DNA of 64,000 bases from Trema orientale (Eukaryota > Streptophyta > Magnoliopsida > Rosales > Cannabaceae): assembly GCA_002914845.1 (NCBI GenBank), contig JXTC01000465.1, positions 82,415 through 146,414 on the forward strand, given 5' to 3'. The translations under genes and the position numbers were made by a program. Numbering within the stretch: position 1 is the first letter of the stretch; each line of letters starts with the position of its first letter. Shown piece by piece: positions 32,350-45,181 of this stretch. Under the pieces are notes generated by a model that searched no databases, was not told where the DNA came from, and saw nothing but the letters and a program-made list of their open reading frames with translations.

Positions 32350-35300
32350 ATGGATCTGGAGAGTGTAATCGGTCACCACCCAGTCAAGGTAAAGCATGTG
32401 GCACTCTCTCTCTGTCACAGTGTGACTCTTCCAAGACCCTTTAAAGTTCTGAGCTTTCTTATCAGTTTTCGTCTTCTTTGTTGCAGAAGGATTCATGGAA
32501 AACGGTACTAACTTTGGCTTATCAGAGCTTGGGAGTTGTCTATGGAGACTTAAGCACTTCCCCTTTATACGTTTATAAGAGTACTTTCGCTGAGGACATT
32601 CAACACTCTGAGACCAATGAAGAGATTTATGGGGTTCTCTCTTTTGTGTTTTGGACTCTAACTCTGATACCGCTAGTGAAATATGTGTTTATTGTGCTTA
32701 GAGCGGACGATAATGGCGAAGGTGGGACTTTTGCTCTCTACTCACTGCTATGCCGCCATGCCCGAGTTAGCTCCTTGCCCAATTGCCAGGTGGCAGACCA
32801 GGAGCTTTCTGAGTATACAAAAGATGGGATCGTCTCTCCCACTAAGACTCGAGCCGGGTCGACCCTGAAATCGACATTGGAGAAGTATAGAGTGTTGCAG
32901 ACAGTTTTGCTGGTCCTGGCTCTGATTGGGACTTGTATGGTTATTGGGGATGGAGTTCTCACACCAGCAATATCAGGTATTATTTTAATTTTTTTATGGT
33001 TTTTTGAATTATGGAAATTGTAATGTGAATGACTGAGAATTGAGTCAATTGATTCTTCCATGGCCATGGTTTTTGGCAGTATTTTCTGCTGTTTCGGGTC
33101 TGGAGCTTTCCATGCATAAAGAGCAGCATCGCTGTAAGTATCTTATTTAACCCTAAATTTCAGTCATTCTTTGAAGAAGATCAATTTTCATTCATTTGGG
33201 TAGACAAGTTTTCCAAACTCCTTTCTGGGTTTTTGGTGCCAAGGGCTGAGAAAATTTTATAATTATGATCAAGATTATGGAAAGCTAGTACTGTAGATAG
33301 GTTTCAATAAGAGGTTTCTCAAATCTAAGTAGGTATCTAATCTTGCTTTTCTAATTAAGAAATTAGAAAAATACTAATAAAAAAGGAAAAAACTTTTCTT
33401 CTTGCTTTTGATATGTTTAGACGTGACCTTAGTGGACAAACAGGGTTTACCGAAATTTTTAACAAGTCCAATGTGCATGCACTGTTGTGGGTCCCCTATA
33501 CATATATGTTTATAATTAAGATAATTGCCCTCTCTAATCAGAGTCTAATCATCATCAATATAATAAATATATGTTTAGTTTGTTAACAAAGATAGTTCTT
33601 TCTAGGTCATAATAAAACAAAGATGTTAAATATGGCTAAGGAAAGAGATTTAAAATTCCTGAGGGGATGCAATTGAGTGTGTAATAAAGTTGCTTCTTTT
33701 ATAAAGTTAAGATGTCATTGTATGGTAAAGGAGAAGGTTATTTAGTTTGGATAAGACTGAATAATAAAATATAATTCAGAGAATGCTCTAGTACAGACAT
33801 CTTAGTCCCCATTACGATGATGGTCTAGTGGGAAATATAATAAACCATCATCAGCTCGGTCAAATTATAGAACCATGCGTCGAGTTCCCTAAGAGGCATA
33901 CATAATCATACGATTTCGTGTCATCCTTGTTACTGGTTCAAGCATCAATATCATCCTTGTTTACCACTACCTTCGGAGTCAAGTCATTCAGTTTCACCAT
34001 TGCCATTCCCAAGTTCTGAAGATACAATTTTCCTTTCTCCTGGTAGCATTTGTTCAACATTTTCTACCCTTAAAACATTTGTTGATTTAGTCCCTACCTC
34101 TGAGTAGCTTGAAACTTTTAGGATTACACGTTTTAGTTTCTATTTTAACTAGTGGGCAATGTACAAGTACATCTTAGTTTGTTGCTGGCATTTGCCTTAG
34201 TGGGCACTCTGTTTTTCCACCAACTCATCGAGTCATCATGGGGACAAGAATTTGTCTTGTCAACTAGACTTGAGCAGGCAATAATCAGATTATTGTGTTA
34301 AGAGTAATAGCAAGTGAGACATATGATTAATTTTCTGTTTATGCTTTGTTAAGAACCTCGTTTACTCCAAAAAACAGAGAAGTTTCAGTTCTTTTTGTTC
34401 AATCAAAATGCCTGTCATAATTTCTTTCTCTTACTAATGGGCTACGTACAAGTTCAACTTTATTTGCTGGCCTTTGCCATAGTGGGCAATGTGTTCTCCA
34501 CTGACTCCTTGTGGTGACAAGAATTTGTCTAATCAACTGGACTTTAGCAGCCAATATCAGATTATAGAGTTGAGAAGAATAATAGTTCTGGACTCTGAAA
34601 CTAATGACTAATTTCTAGACTGTGAAACCGATGATCGCTTTTTTAAGAACCTCATATACTCTTAAAATGGAGAAGTTCGAATTCCTACTTTTCTTCTTTA
34701 ACAGCTGCTTTTGTGTTCACTTCTCTATGCATAGTTAGTGATCCAGATATTACTTGATGCATTCATCGTGGTCTAGAATTTTAATTTTGTTTCTTAAACT
34801 ATCAGTGCAACAAAGCAGGTGCAAAATTGATTAGAACTGACAACTAAATAACAAGTGAACCTTTTGACATAGGTTTTATGTACAAATAGTTATGATGCTC
34901 GCGTCTTTTCTGAGTACGCTTGGGGAAACTAGAGATTGCAATGTCGAGCTGATAATTAATTTTTGACTATTTATTCTTCAAATTTGAATATTGTGATAGA
35001 ACATATATTCACAACATAAGTGACTAAAGTATTGTCATCAGTTTCTCGTATCACTTAATAACACATTCACGTCTTAGCAAATTAATTTTGAAGCTCCCAT
35101 GAAATCTTCTTGCCTTCTCTGCTTTATATCTAAGAAAGGAATAAGGTGATTCTATCAACTTCTTAAACTCGATTTATTTATTTTGCAGATGTTGAAGTGC
35201 CAGTTGCTTGTGCCATACTAATATTCTTGTTTGCCCTACAACATTACGGGACCCACAGAGTAGGATTCCTGTTTGCACCAATTGTGATAACATGGCTTTT

Positions 35301-37791
35301 GTGCATCAGTGCTATTGGTGTGTATAATATCGCTCACTGGAATCCCCATGTTTACCAAGCACTCTCTCCGTACTACATGTACAAATTTTTAAAGAAGACC
35401 CAAAGAGGAGGTTGGATGTCACTGGGTGGAATATTATTGTGTATAACAGGTACAAGAGTATGTATTTGAACTAGTCCATCTTTCCTGATAGGCATTTTCT
35501 CTCTCTTTCTCTTCCTCTCTAATATCACTCTCTTTCTTTTTGCAGGCTCAGAAGCCATGTTTGCTGATCTGGGACACTTCTCACAACTGTCAATCCAGGT
35601 ACACAAACTAAAATCTGACATTTCAATTTCTATACCGTATGTTCACCTGATTAATTTTAGTGGATGGCTATTGTCACTAATCCTATTTAGGTTTGATTGG
35701 TTTGTATTTGCTGTAATATACTGTAAGGATATTGGTTGCTGGGCAAGTTAAAATTGAGCTAACTCTTTTAACTTCCAAAAGAGTCACCAATAGTGCTGGA
35801 ACATACTATTTATGAACTTGTTTCACTTCAAGAAAACCCTCAATTTGGACCATCAAACCTTTCTAACTCACGGGGTTCTCTTCTGATAGAATCGTGCATT
35901 CTTGATATATTGCTAATCAGAGCTCATGTCATACTGGTCTATAATTTCTGGTTTCGCTAGTAGATATTGCAGCAACTAAAGTAACACTGTAATAGAATTA
36001 TGCTTTCTACAGATTGCTTTCACGTTTGTGGTTTACCCTTCCTTGATTCTAGCATACATGGGACAAGCTGCTTATCTTTCCAAGCATCATAACTTAGAAA
36101 CTAACTACCGGATTGGATTCTATGTATCGGTACCTGGTAGGTGTTCACTTTTACAGTTATATAGTACTTATCGTAACATTGAACTGGAATTTAGCTAATT
36201 CCAAATTTTGATTTCTCAGAGGTAATAAGGTGGCCTGTTCTGGGTATAGCCATACTTGCAGCAGTGGTGGGAAGCCAAGCTGTTATTACTGGGACTTTCT
36301 CGATAATAAAACAGTGCTCTGCATTGGGCTGCTTTCCAAGGGTCAAAATTGTCCACACTTCTTCCAAAATACATGGGCAGATTTACATTCCGGAGATAAA
36401 CTGGACTTTAATGTTGTTATGCTTGAGTGTGACTATTGGTTTTAGAGACACAAAACGCATGGGCAATGCATCAGGTATTGTACTCATATCAAAGTTTGGT
36501 AGCGTGCATAACATGTCAAATACATAGTTAAGACTGCTTTCTAAATAAAATTGCCTTTGTATCATGCATTTATGCCTGCAGAGAGCATGCATTATGTGTT
36601 AGAGTATGTCAACTACACACCTATATTTTGAACGCACAATCTTATCACCACAACGGATATTTTCAAGTATTTTCCACAGAAACTTATTCTTTTATGCTAC
36701 TTAATTTTTTGTTTACCAAACATCTTTGTCTTTATCGTACAGGTCTTGCAGTAATAACTGTCATGCTGGTAACCACCTGCCTAATGTCTCTAGTAATGGT
36801 CCTATGCTGGCATAAAAGTATCTTCCTGGCCATTTGCTTTACTTTCTTCTTTGGCTCCATTGAAGCACTCTACTTCTCAGCGTCTCTGATCAAGTTTCTT
36901 GAAGGAGCCTGGGTCCCAGTTGCCCTCTCATTCATCTTCCTCGTTGTCATGTATGTTTGGCACTATGGAACACGCAAAAAGTACGAGTCTGATGTTCAAA
37001 ATAAGGTCTCCATCAACTGGCTCCTTGGTCTAGGTCCAACTTTAGGGATCGTTCGAGTCAGGGGAATTGGCCTAATCCATACTGAGCTGGTTTCTGGTAT
37101 CCCAGCAGTATTTTCTCACTTTGTGACCAACCTCCCAGCTTTCCACCAGGTTGTTGTCTTCCTCTGCATCAAATCTGTCCCAGTTCCTCATGTTAGACCT
37201 GAAGAAAGGTTCCTGGTGGGAAGAGTTGGTCCAAAGGAGTACCGTCTGTACAGATGCATAGCACGCTATGGTTACCATGATGTTCACAAGGATGACACGG
37301 AGTTCGAAAAAGATCTTGTTCGAAGCATTGCTGAATTTATCCGGTCCGAGAGACCAAAATGTGATCCCAGAATAGAAGAGTTAGAAAGTGATGAGAAAAT
37401 GACAGTTGTTGGCACTTCCTCATCCAACATAAAAGGTATTAGACTGTCAGAAGATGGAGATTCTTCGGAAATTGCAGGGACTTCAGAGTTGAGGGAGATA
37501 AGTTCTCCAAAGAGGGTGAGGAAGAGAGTAAGGTTTGTGGTGCCAGAGTCTCCACGGATTGATAGGGAAGCTCAAGAAGAGTTGCAGGAACTGATGGAAG
37601 CTAGGGAAGCAGGAATGGCATTTATATTAGGACATTCCTACGTGAGAGCAAAGAGAGGATCCGGTTTGATGAAGAGATTAGTGATCAATATTGGGTATGA
37701 CTTCTTAAGGAGAAATTTCAGAGGACCAAGTTATGCTTTGAGCATTCCTCATGCGTCTACTCTTGAGGTGGGAATGGTTTACCACGTTTAA
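32350..37791 (+). CDS. KUP6: KUP/HAK/KT potassium transporter (KUP6/KUP8 clade)
   Basis: Eight exons join in frame to 774 residues: 32350-32388, 32487-32976, 33080-33133, 35189-35449, 35546-35598, 36013-36136, 36220-36474, 36743-37791, all with GT-AG introns. The family moves K+ across plasma or vacuolar membranes. Seen: the signature [20 protein letters not shown] in TM1, [20 protein letters not shown] in the first loop, [36 protein letters not shown], about 12 hydrophobic segments, and a long cytosolic C-terminus ending [14 protein letters not shown]. The C-terminal wording matches Arabidopsis KUP6 most closely from memory; position next to CNGC18 and an NHL gene matches KUP8, and the two are close paralogues. 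KUP6 acts in K+ efflux and osmotic adjustment downstream of SnRK2 in ABA signalling. The tiny first exon was placed from the MDLES start and a GT-AG intron. An in-frame upstream ATG at 32239 would add 37 residues. Confidence 0.93.
34150..34690. repeat. Diverged duplication inside KUP intron 3
   Basis: Two blocks offset by about 285 bases share ordered words: GGGCAATGTACAAGTAC versus GGGCTACGTACAAGTTC, then TGCTGGCATTTGCCTTAGTG versus TGCTGGCCTTTGCCATAGTG, ACAAGAATTTGTCT, and TTAAGAACCTC plus GGAGAAGTT-like ends. It is an old tandem duplication within a 2-kb intron. Confidence 0.65.
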
Positions 37792-40150
37792 ATTCCCAGT
37801 ATATATAGGGTTTTTTGTCATTTTGAAGTTTTGGTGCTTAAGTAATCATATTCTATATGATGAATATGAATATGATAGATTAAAGCATTTTGTATAATTG
37901 TATGTTGCATCTGCAAAGTAAATCTATAGAAGAGCTCAACAGTTCTGGGTTTTGCTTCTTATATAGCCAACGAATTCAACATGTACTCTCCTCTCTGCTT
38001 TCACGGTATCCGGAAAAACCATAAAAAGCAACAACGAATTCAGAAACATCAGTTTCTTCTATAAGAAAACACGTCTTTCCAGACTCGTTTGCCCTTAACT
38101 TATCTGTAGACTGTAGTCCATGTGTCCATAGCCAAAACAGGAATTGATTCATTTGTAAGGTCTCGTGCATTGTTCATATTTCTTTCTCTTTAGAGCAATG
38201 TTATGGGCCAGGTGTCTAGCTTCAGTGAGTTCTACACTGTTATTAGCATATAGCACTAACTCTGAGTGTCGTGAGTTCCACACTTTTATTAATGTATGGG
38301 CTCCGACTCTGAACGTTAGTGAGTTCCACAATTTTATTAGTATATGGAGTTCCATACTTTTATTAGTGTATGGGCTCTGACTTTGAACATTAGCGAGTTC
38401 CACATTTTTATTAGCGAGTTCCACATTTTTATTAGTATATAGACTCTGACTCTGGGTATTGGTGAGTTCCATATTCGTGTGTGGTCCTAGCACTGAGCAC
38501 CACACGTGTCTGTACATTGTCTTTTCTGACTAGTTCAACACGTATTGGGATCATGCAAGCAAGAACGTCCTTAACTTCTGTTTGTTTTGAAGCTAAATTG
38601 TTTATTTGTTTGTATGTTTTGGTGAACCCAAAATGCATGGAGTGGCATGCATTATCAAAACTCACATACACTAACCCATTGTGACTTGTGACATTATAAA
38701 AGAGCAAAATTTCAAAGCGAAGAAACTAGATCTACGTAGCAAAATGACGAGAGGAAACAAAACTTTTTGATTGTATTCTGGACAAGACCAACCATATATA
38801 AAGGTCCAAATGCTACAGAGGAATCATAAATAAAAGCCTACCTGCAGATAGGAAAGAATATACAATGAAGGTTTGCATGACCAGCTATGTTTAATGGCTT
38901 TGGGCACGTGGTGGCAAGAGAAGCTTTTGCCTCTGAGTCATGACTAGGTTCTTCGAAGTGGATTATAACTGATGTGGGTTTTTCTTTGAATCTTATAATA
39001 GTGTTTTTCTTTTTATTTTTATTTTTTTTGGGGGGGGGGGAGGAAATAAGAAAGCCATGTTCAACAATTCTAAATGAAAAGCATTAAAGCGGTGGTCTCA
39101 GATAAGAGTCACGACCCGGGGAAAAGAAAATGTGATGATTATAATATAAGGACCATTGCTGATTCTCATTATGAATGTTAAAGAGGCTGCGTAATCTAAA
39201 CGTTGTTGACCACTGACCTCAGCTCATAATAAAAACACAACTCAAACTTGGAAAAGATTAACTCTTCCATTAAGGGGAAAAATAAAGTTTAATAAAGGAC
39301 ATGGAAAACATTCATTCCCACATGGAGGAATGAGGATAGTACCAAAGTATCATTACCATAGTACCAAGTTTTATGTTAGATCCAATCAAAGTAAACATGT
39401 GATGAGAATAAGATGAGGAAAGAAACAAAAAAGAGAGGTAAAACAAAACCTTTCAACAAAATAACATTTGTGTATTCAATAATTAAAGAAGCTACTCATC
39501 TTGATAGTCGTGAAGATAACATAATTGCCAGAGTCTTTTCCTTTATTTTTAAGGCCACCCCGCCAGGCAGCCCATAGGACCACCAAATTAGGAAATTTTA
39601 TCTCAAGGGCTTGAAACTGCATAAATTTGATAATATTAAGGGACACATTGATGATGAAATGACCAAATGACCCCGTTTAGGACATTTTTCTCACTCTCAG
39701 AGTCTCAGCTTAAGCTCCAATTTAATTGAGCAGCAAAAACTATGAATAGGTGTGCCCCAATTTTCAAGTAAGTAACATTCGAAATCAACTTGGCAAAGTT
39801 AAAACTCATCTTTATTTAGACAAATATTAATTAGCAAAAGAGAGTATATGATTCTCTTTTGCTGCCATTGTAGACCTCTCTCTGTATACTTTTGCCTTTA
39901 CTTTCTTCCCAACAGGCAACAACAGAGTTTCATAGTGCAACCTTCTTATTCACTCTGCCCTCTTTAGTCTCTTTTTTTTTTTTTTTTTTTTTTCACTTTC
40001 TTTCCTCATATCTACTGACCGACATGTAATAAAAGTGGCATAAAAATGTTTGTGGGGTCTCCTACTTAAGTGGGCTTCCTTCAAATTCAGTGCTTTGAAT
40101 CTTCATGTTCGACCATTTTGGTCATTGACGTTCTACTGTGAAGAAGAACA
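37792..40150. other. Intergenic KUP-NHL
   Basis: No gene is supported in this 2.4 kb. It holds the KUP 3' UTR, a 48-bp minisatellite (listed separately), a G-run near 39032 and a 22-base T-run near 39970. The last few hundred bases are the NHL promoter and leader. Minus-strand ORFs at 38149-38517 are products of the minisatellite. Confidence 0.5.
38224..38500. repeat. 48-bp minisatellite with truncated units
   Basis: Six or seven units follow the model GTGAGTTCCACACTTTTATT + AGTGTATGGGCTCTGACTCT + GAACATTA. Full-length units (47-48 bases) alternate with two short ones (about 27 and 21 bases) that stop after the ATTAG block. It begins about 430 bp past the KUP stop codon. Confidence 0.8.
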
Positions 40151-43100
40151 ATGGCGCGGAGTTCCATTGCTTGGCTTCTCATTTTGGTGATTCTGGCTTC
40201 TGGGTATGCTTCAGCTTCGGCCACTCCTCCAGCAAGTGAGTATAAAAACGTCATGCATTTTGATCAAGACACTTAGCTTAAAAATCTGTACTTTGATTCA
40301 CTCAGCCTAATCATTTTTATACAAAATATGCAGAAATTGTAAGTGGGGTTGTGTCAAATGTGGTATCTGCTCTAGTTAAATGGCTATGGTCACTGAAATC
40401 CACCACCAAAACTGGTACAGATCTTCAAATCACTTAGCTTTGTCCCAGTTTTTCAAATTTTCTTGTTTGGTTGTTTGTGTTGAAAAATGGGCTTGATGGA
40501 CTGGCTTCATGGTTGAGATTTTCAGCAATTTCTAGCCGTTCGATGATGAAATTCGAAAGTGGGTACACTGTGGAGACGGTATTTGATGGAAGTAAGCTGG
40601 GAATAGAACCTTACTCGGTTGAAGTATCCCCAAGTGGACAGCTTCTGGTTTTGGATTCTGAGAATAGTAACATCTACAAGATCTCAATGCCATTGTCTCG
40701 ATGTAAGCTGCTTGTCCTGATAGTTCTAAAAGTATGCTTAATTCAATTGTTTTATTAGTTTCAATTTTAATTTGCTAAAATTTTTCATTGCCACCTTGGT
40801 GATCTTGAAACCTTGTTGGCCATCTTTTTTCACTTGTTTTGCAGGAAGATCTTATTTGGTATAACATATAAAACAAAACATAGTACTTGTATCTTCACTT
40901 GAATGTGTATGAAATTTGTTTTTGGGGATAAATATTGTTCAATACATTAGCTTTGTACTTGAGACTAGTCTGATTCCTTGCTTTTCTTGTTAAGCTCTTG
41001 CCGAAATTCGAATTCGTTTGTTTAAAATGTCTTTAGTTGCTTTTGTTTAGTTGAAGACTTCACTTTTGGAAGTACAATAAGCCTTTTTGTTTAAGTTTCT
41101 GCCCCACCAACTCCATCCTTTTAGAGATTTGCAGTCTTCTCCTTATTTTTCTCTCTTTTTTTATCTTTTATTTTTGGTCCCCTCAAAATGATGGGAGGAA
41201 GATATCTAATGGCCAGTTAGACTTCTTTCTACTCATCTTCTATCCGTTTCTATTTTTCTTAACCCATATTTAAGGATTTGTGTACATTTGACACTGGAAT
41301 CTTCATTTAAAAAGAAAAACCTCATTATTTGACCACATGCCACTTTCACTATTCAAATTTGTAGATTCCTTTCTTTTTTTTTCCTCTTATTAAAATCAAT
41401 TAGCAGAAGACAAAATGGGGATATTTGTTGACTGATTTGAAATATGCTGAGGAACTAACTCTTCCAATAGTCAAAGTTTCTTACTTGCTTTCACGGATTG
41501 CTGAACACTATTCACAGGTTCAGTTTCCTAGTTTAACTCTTTATGCTAATTAGAGCTGTTCTATTACAACTCATGACCCCCGTACGTGCTAAACAAAATC
41601 AATGTCTTCCAGTTAGCCGGCCTAAGCTAGTTGCTGGGTCACCTGAAGGGTACTCTGGTCATGTAGATGGTAAACCAAGAGAAGCAAGATTGAATCACCC
41701 GAGAGGACTGACTGTGGATGACAGAGGAAATATTTACATTGCTGACACTATGAACATGGCTATCAGGAAGATAAGTGATACAGGTAAACCTCTGATGTTT
41801 TTGGCTTAAAAGCACGCATATTTCTTTCACATTAGTTCTGTTAAGTTATAATATTGGAAAACAAAAGGTTTACTCATAATTGGATAGCTAGCCTTCAAAA
41901 TAACATCTTTAGCAGCAATTATTTGGGTTGAGGATTAAATCAATTTGAACACACATCTCCTTTCTGCAGGGGTTACAACTATTGCTGGTGGAAAATGGGG
42001 CCGAGGAGGTGACCATGTTGATGGTCCAAGTGAAGACGCGAAGTTTTCAAGTGACTTTGATGTCATTTATATTGGAAGTAGCTGCTCTCTTTTGATTATA
42101 GACAGAGGAAATCAGGCAATTCGAGAGATCCAACTCAATTATGATGACTGTTCTTACCAATACGATAGCAGTTTCCATTTAGGTACACTAAACAGTCAAA
42201 ACACAGAAGCTTCCTTCCTGTAAATTCACTTTCATTGTCATTAACATTTGTAATGCTTTTTTTCTCCATTGTTGCAGGAATAGCGATGCTGGTTGCAGCA
42301 GCATTCTTCGGTTACATGCTGGCACTGCTTCAACGCAGGGTGCGAGCGATGTTTTCTTCCCAAGAGGTAAGTTACCTACCGCAGGTTCTCAATTGAAATT
42401 CCCAAAATAGCCAAATCTCAGAACTAGGATATATTGGTCACAGAAGGTAAATTTTGAACGAACAATATGGAAAGTAATTCAAATTATACTTCATCACTTT
42501 TCCTTTTCCTTTGAACGGTTTTGACCAGTTATTCTTACAATGCAGGAAATAAGAACTCCCATGAAGAGAGGTATGCCAATGGCACCATATCAAAAGCCTC
42601 TTAAATCTGTCAGGCCCCCTTTAATTCCACCCGAGGATGAATATGATAGATCAGAAGAGGGCCTTTTCGGTTCACTTGGGAGGCTTGTCCTCAACACTGG
42701 ATCATCTATGGCTGAAATATTTGGGGGGTTATTTTCAGGATTTAGAAGAAAACCCCGACATTATCAGATTCAGCAGCAATTTCATCAAGCAAATAAATAT
42801 TCAAATGCATGGCCCATGCAAGAAAGCTTTGTAATTCCAGATGAAGACGAGCCTCCATCAATAGACACCAGAACACCAACACCAAAGAGAACCTATCCAT
42901 TCATGACCAAAGAACTGGAAAAGAGCCACCATGTGAAGCAGAGCCGAGCTTATTATGGTGGATGGGACGGAGAATATGGCCAACAGCAACAACAGCATGT
43001 ACAGCATCAGCATCAGCACCAGAACCAGCATCAACAGGAGCATCACCACAGGCATTATTCAGCTACCCCAAAAACTTACTACGAGAAGAGTTGTGAGACG

Positions 43101-43247
43101 AATGAGATCGTCTTTGGGGCGGTTCAAGAGCAGGACGGACGGCGTGAAGCGGTGGTTATAAAGGCTGTAGACTACTCGGATCCTATCTATAATCACCACA
43201 ATATTCGACCTCGACTTAATTATATGGGTTACTCCCATGGCTATTGA
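40151..43247 (+). CDS. NHL-repeat membrane protein
   Basis: Seven exons join in frame to 505 residues: 40151-40235, 40334-40414, 40526-40702, 41613-41783, 41970-42182, 42278-42366, 42546-43247, all GT-AG. Seen: a signal peptide (MARSSIAWLLILVILASGYA), an NHL-type beta-propeller segment with repeats such as PYSVEVSPSGQLLVLDSENS, HPRGLTVDDRGNIYIADTMN and CSLLIIDRGNQAIREIQLN, one membrane helix at about 243-263 (GIAMLVAAAFFGYMLALLQR), and a long cytosolic tail with a Gln/His-rich stretch near residues 410-440. The family resembles Arabidopsis NHL-domain proteins At1g70280 and At5g14890; no biochemical role is established to my knowledge. The propeller has few repeats, so it may oligomerise or be degenerate. 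Exon 4 begins mid-codon and gives FSRPKLV, where relatives have YSRP. A weakly supported point is exon 1, taken from its signal peptide and splice sites. Confidence 0.88.
42970..43060 (+). repeat. CAN-codon low-complexity tract coding Gln/His
   Basis: Within the last NHL exon, runs of CAA, CAG, CAT and CAC codons encode a QQQQQHVQHQHQHQNQHQQE-type stretch followed by HHHRHY. It is a coding trinucleotide-like repeat and a natural site for length change. Confidence 0.85.
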
Positions 43248-45181
43248 TCTTCTGTTACTGCGCAAAGGGACAAAGAACACTCTCCAGTCGCCAACGTTGT
43301 ATCAAAAAATGAGATGAGATTGAGGAAGTGAATCTGGGGAGTTAGGCCTATAATGTTTCTTGTAGTTCTCCAGAGTTTTTCCTCCGAAGAAGGATATGTA
43401 AGAAAGTAATATACTAAGCTTGATCTGTATCTTCTTTCTTTTGACTAGATATTTCAGATAAACAAAATAGTACTCCGAGTTTCATAGCATATTGAAACTC
43501 GAAAGTCCTTTGGTATCAATTAGCAAGTTTTGTACCCAAATGAGTGAAGGCTTTGATTCATTCCAATCTCAGCAGTAAATTTGACATAAACTTGTCATGT
43601 AGGTCTTGACTTACTATTCTCTATGCGTAGTCATCGAGTGGCTTACTCGCTTTAACATTGTTTACTCAACTCATACAAGGATGGTCTACCAAAATCTAAG
43701 TTGTTGATAAGCTCAGTTGAAAAAGGGAAAAAATAAAATGAAAATAGGGTCAACTAGTTTGGCGGAGAAATACCATGAAGTCAGCAAAAATACACTTGTC
43801 CTGGATAGTCAGCTGCGACTATAGAAAACTTTTCCCAGAAAATATTGTTTTCGAATTTAAAAATAGCCCCCAAATGCATTCTAACCCTCCATTAGGTAGG
43901 CCCTGTCAGAGCGCTCAGCCAACCTCACCCTCTTTAAGTGAAAGAAGGCCTTAAGGTAGAGCACCTTGTCACTTCGACCACTCCTTTGGGAGTGTCAGAG
44001 CGCTCACCCTAATAAAGGACTCAGATCTCTTAAATATAAGGGATCCTCTTTAAGTGAAAGAAGACCTTAAAGTAGAGCACCTTGTCACTTCGACCACTCC
44101 CTTGGGAGTGTCAGAGCGCTCACCCTAATAAAGGACTCAGATCTCTTAAATATAAGGGATCCTTCAGAAGCGTCTAATGGTAATAACTCGATAAATAAAT
44201 GTGACCCTTGTACTCGTAAAACATTAGACAGCATTCCCAATTGTGCTTCAGCCTAAGTAAATAGGCAGGATGTGATATTATATTAAGATCATTCCCATTT
44301 ACCAAGATCCCATCATCTACATCATCTGCTTATCTTTTGGTTTTGTCAAATTCCAATCAAAGTTTCAATTCTTTCTGTAAAATTAAATTGGTCCTGCTCC
44401 TGCATTATCTCTATGGCACGGCTACCTACAAAGGCGTAGTGCAGGACCATTCCTGAATGTGCCAGAACAACAGAACGTAATGCTTTTGAGCTGATCTATA
44501 TCTACGTATTCGATTTTTTTTTATTTTTTTATTTTTGTCTAGCATTATTCATCAAGAAAGGAAACAAAACAAAACAACCCTAAAGAGAATTAGGTATAGG
44601 TGCCCATCTTAAATTTGGGCTCACCCACTCATGATTGACAAGGTCTCATCAGAAAAGGAACGTTTCCATGGGTTCATCGGACTAGTGTTACATCAACCCT
44701 TCCCTCTCTTGTTGTCTTTCTTGCTAAAAATTTAATAGCAGGTTATTCTGTTCATTTTGTTGTCCTTGATTATAATTAATTTCAGTTAGGCCAAATTCAT
44801 AAAATCAAACCCAAAAAAATATAAAAAAATAAGAATAAGATTAATAATAATAAGAAAAAGCTAAAGAAAAAGTAATAAACTTTGGTGATATAACTAAGAT
44901 TGTATTACAAGAAGAGGACCATAAATAAAGAATTTCACATGTATTTTGACTTCTAGTAACGATTAAACCCTCCCTTATAACAAAACTCTTATTTTTGAAA
45001 CTACTTATATAAGGATATGTTTTATTGTAGAGCAATGCTATAAAGTACCAGTGGTACTCAACAACACATGATGTGTAAATTTGTTAATAAGTACTATATT
45101 GTGCCTCGTAGCAATTATTACGGGGAAAAAAAAAAAAAACCACTATAACTTGAAGTCTTGAACAGTGTGCACCATCAACTA
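43248..45181. other. Intergenic NHL-PIP spacer
   Basis: About 1.9 kb without a supported gene. It holds the NHL 3' UTR, a two-copy 116-bp repeat and, at about 45034-45110, a partial relative of the 12355 MITE. The ORF at 44841-45035 has no support. Confidence 0.5.
43930..44161. repeat. Two-copy 116-bp tandem repeat
   Basis: A unit starting CTCTTTAAGTGAAAGAAG and containing CACCTTGTCACTTCGACCAC, GGGAGTGTCAGAGCGCTCAC and AAAGGACTCAGATCTC is present twice, offset by 116 bases, with only a few substitutions. A partial third match (GTCAGAGCGCTCA) lies just upstream at about 43906. Confidence 0.9.

Noticed and set aside
38149..38517. 122-codon minus-strand ORF with repeated NVELAN-type units
   Set aside because: It is produced by the 48-bp minisatellite, whose unit is a multiple of three.
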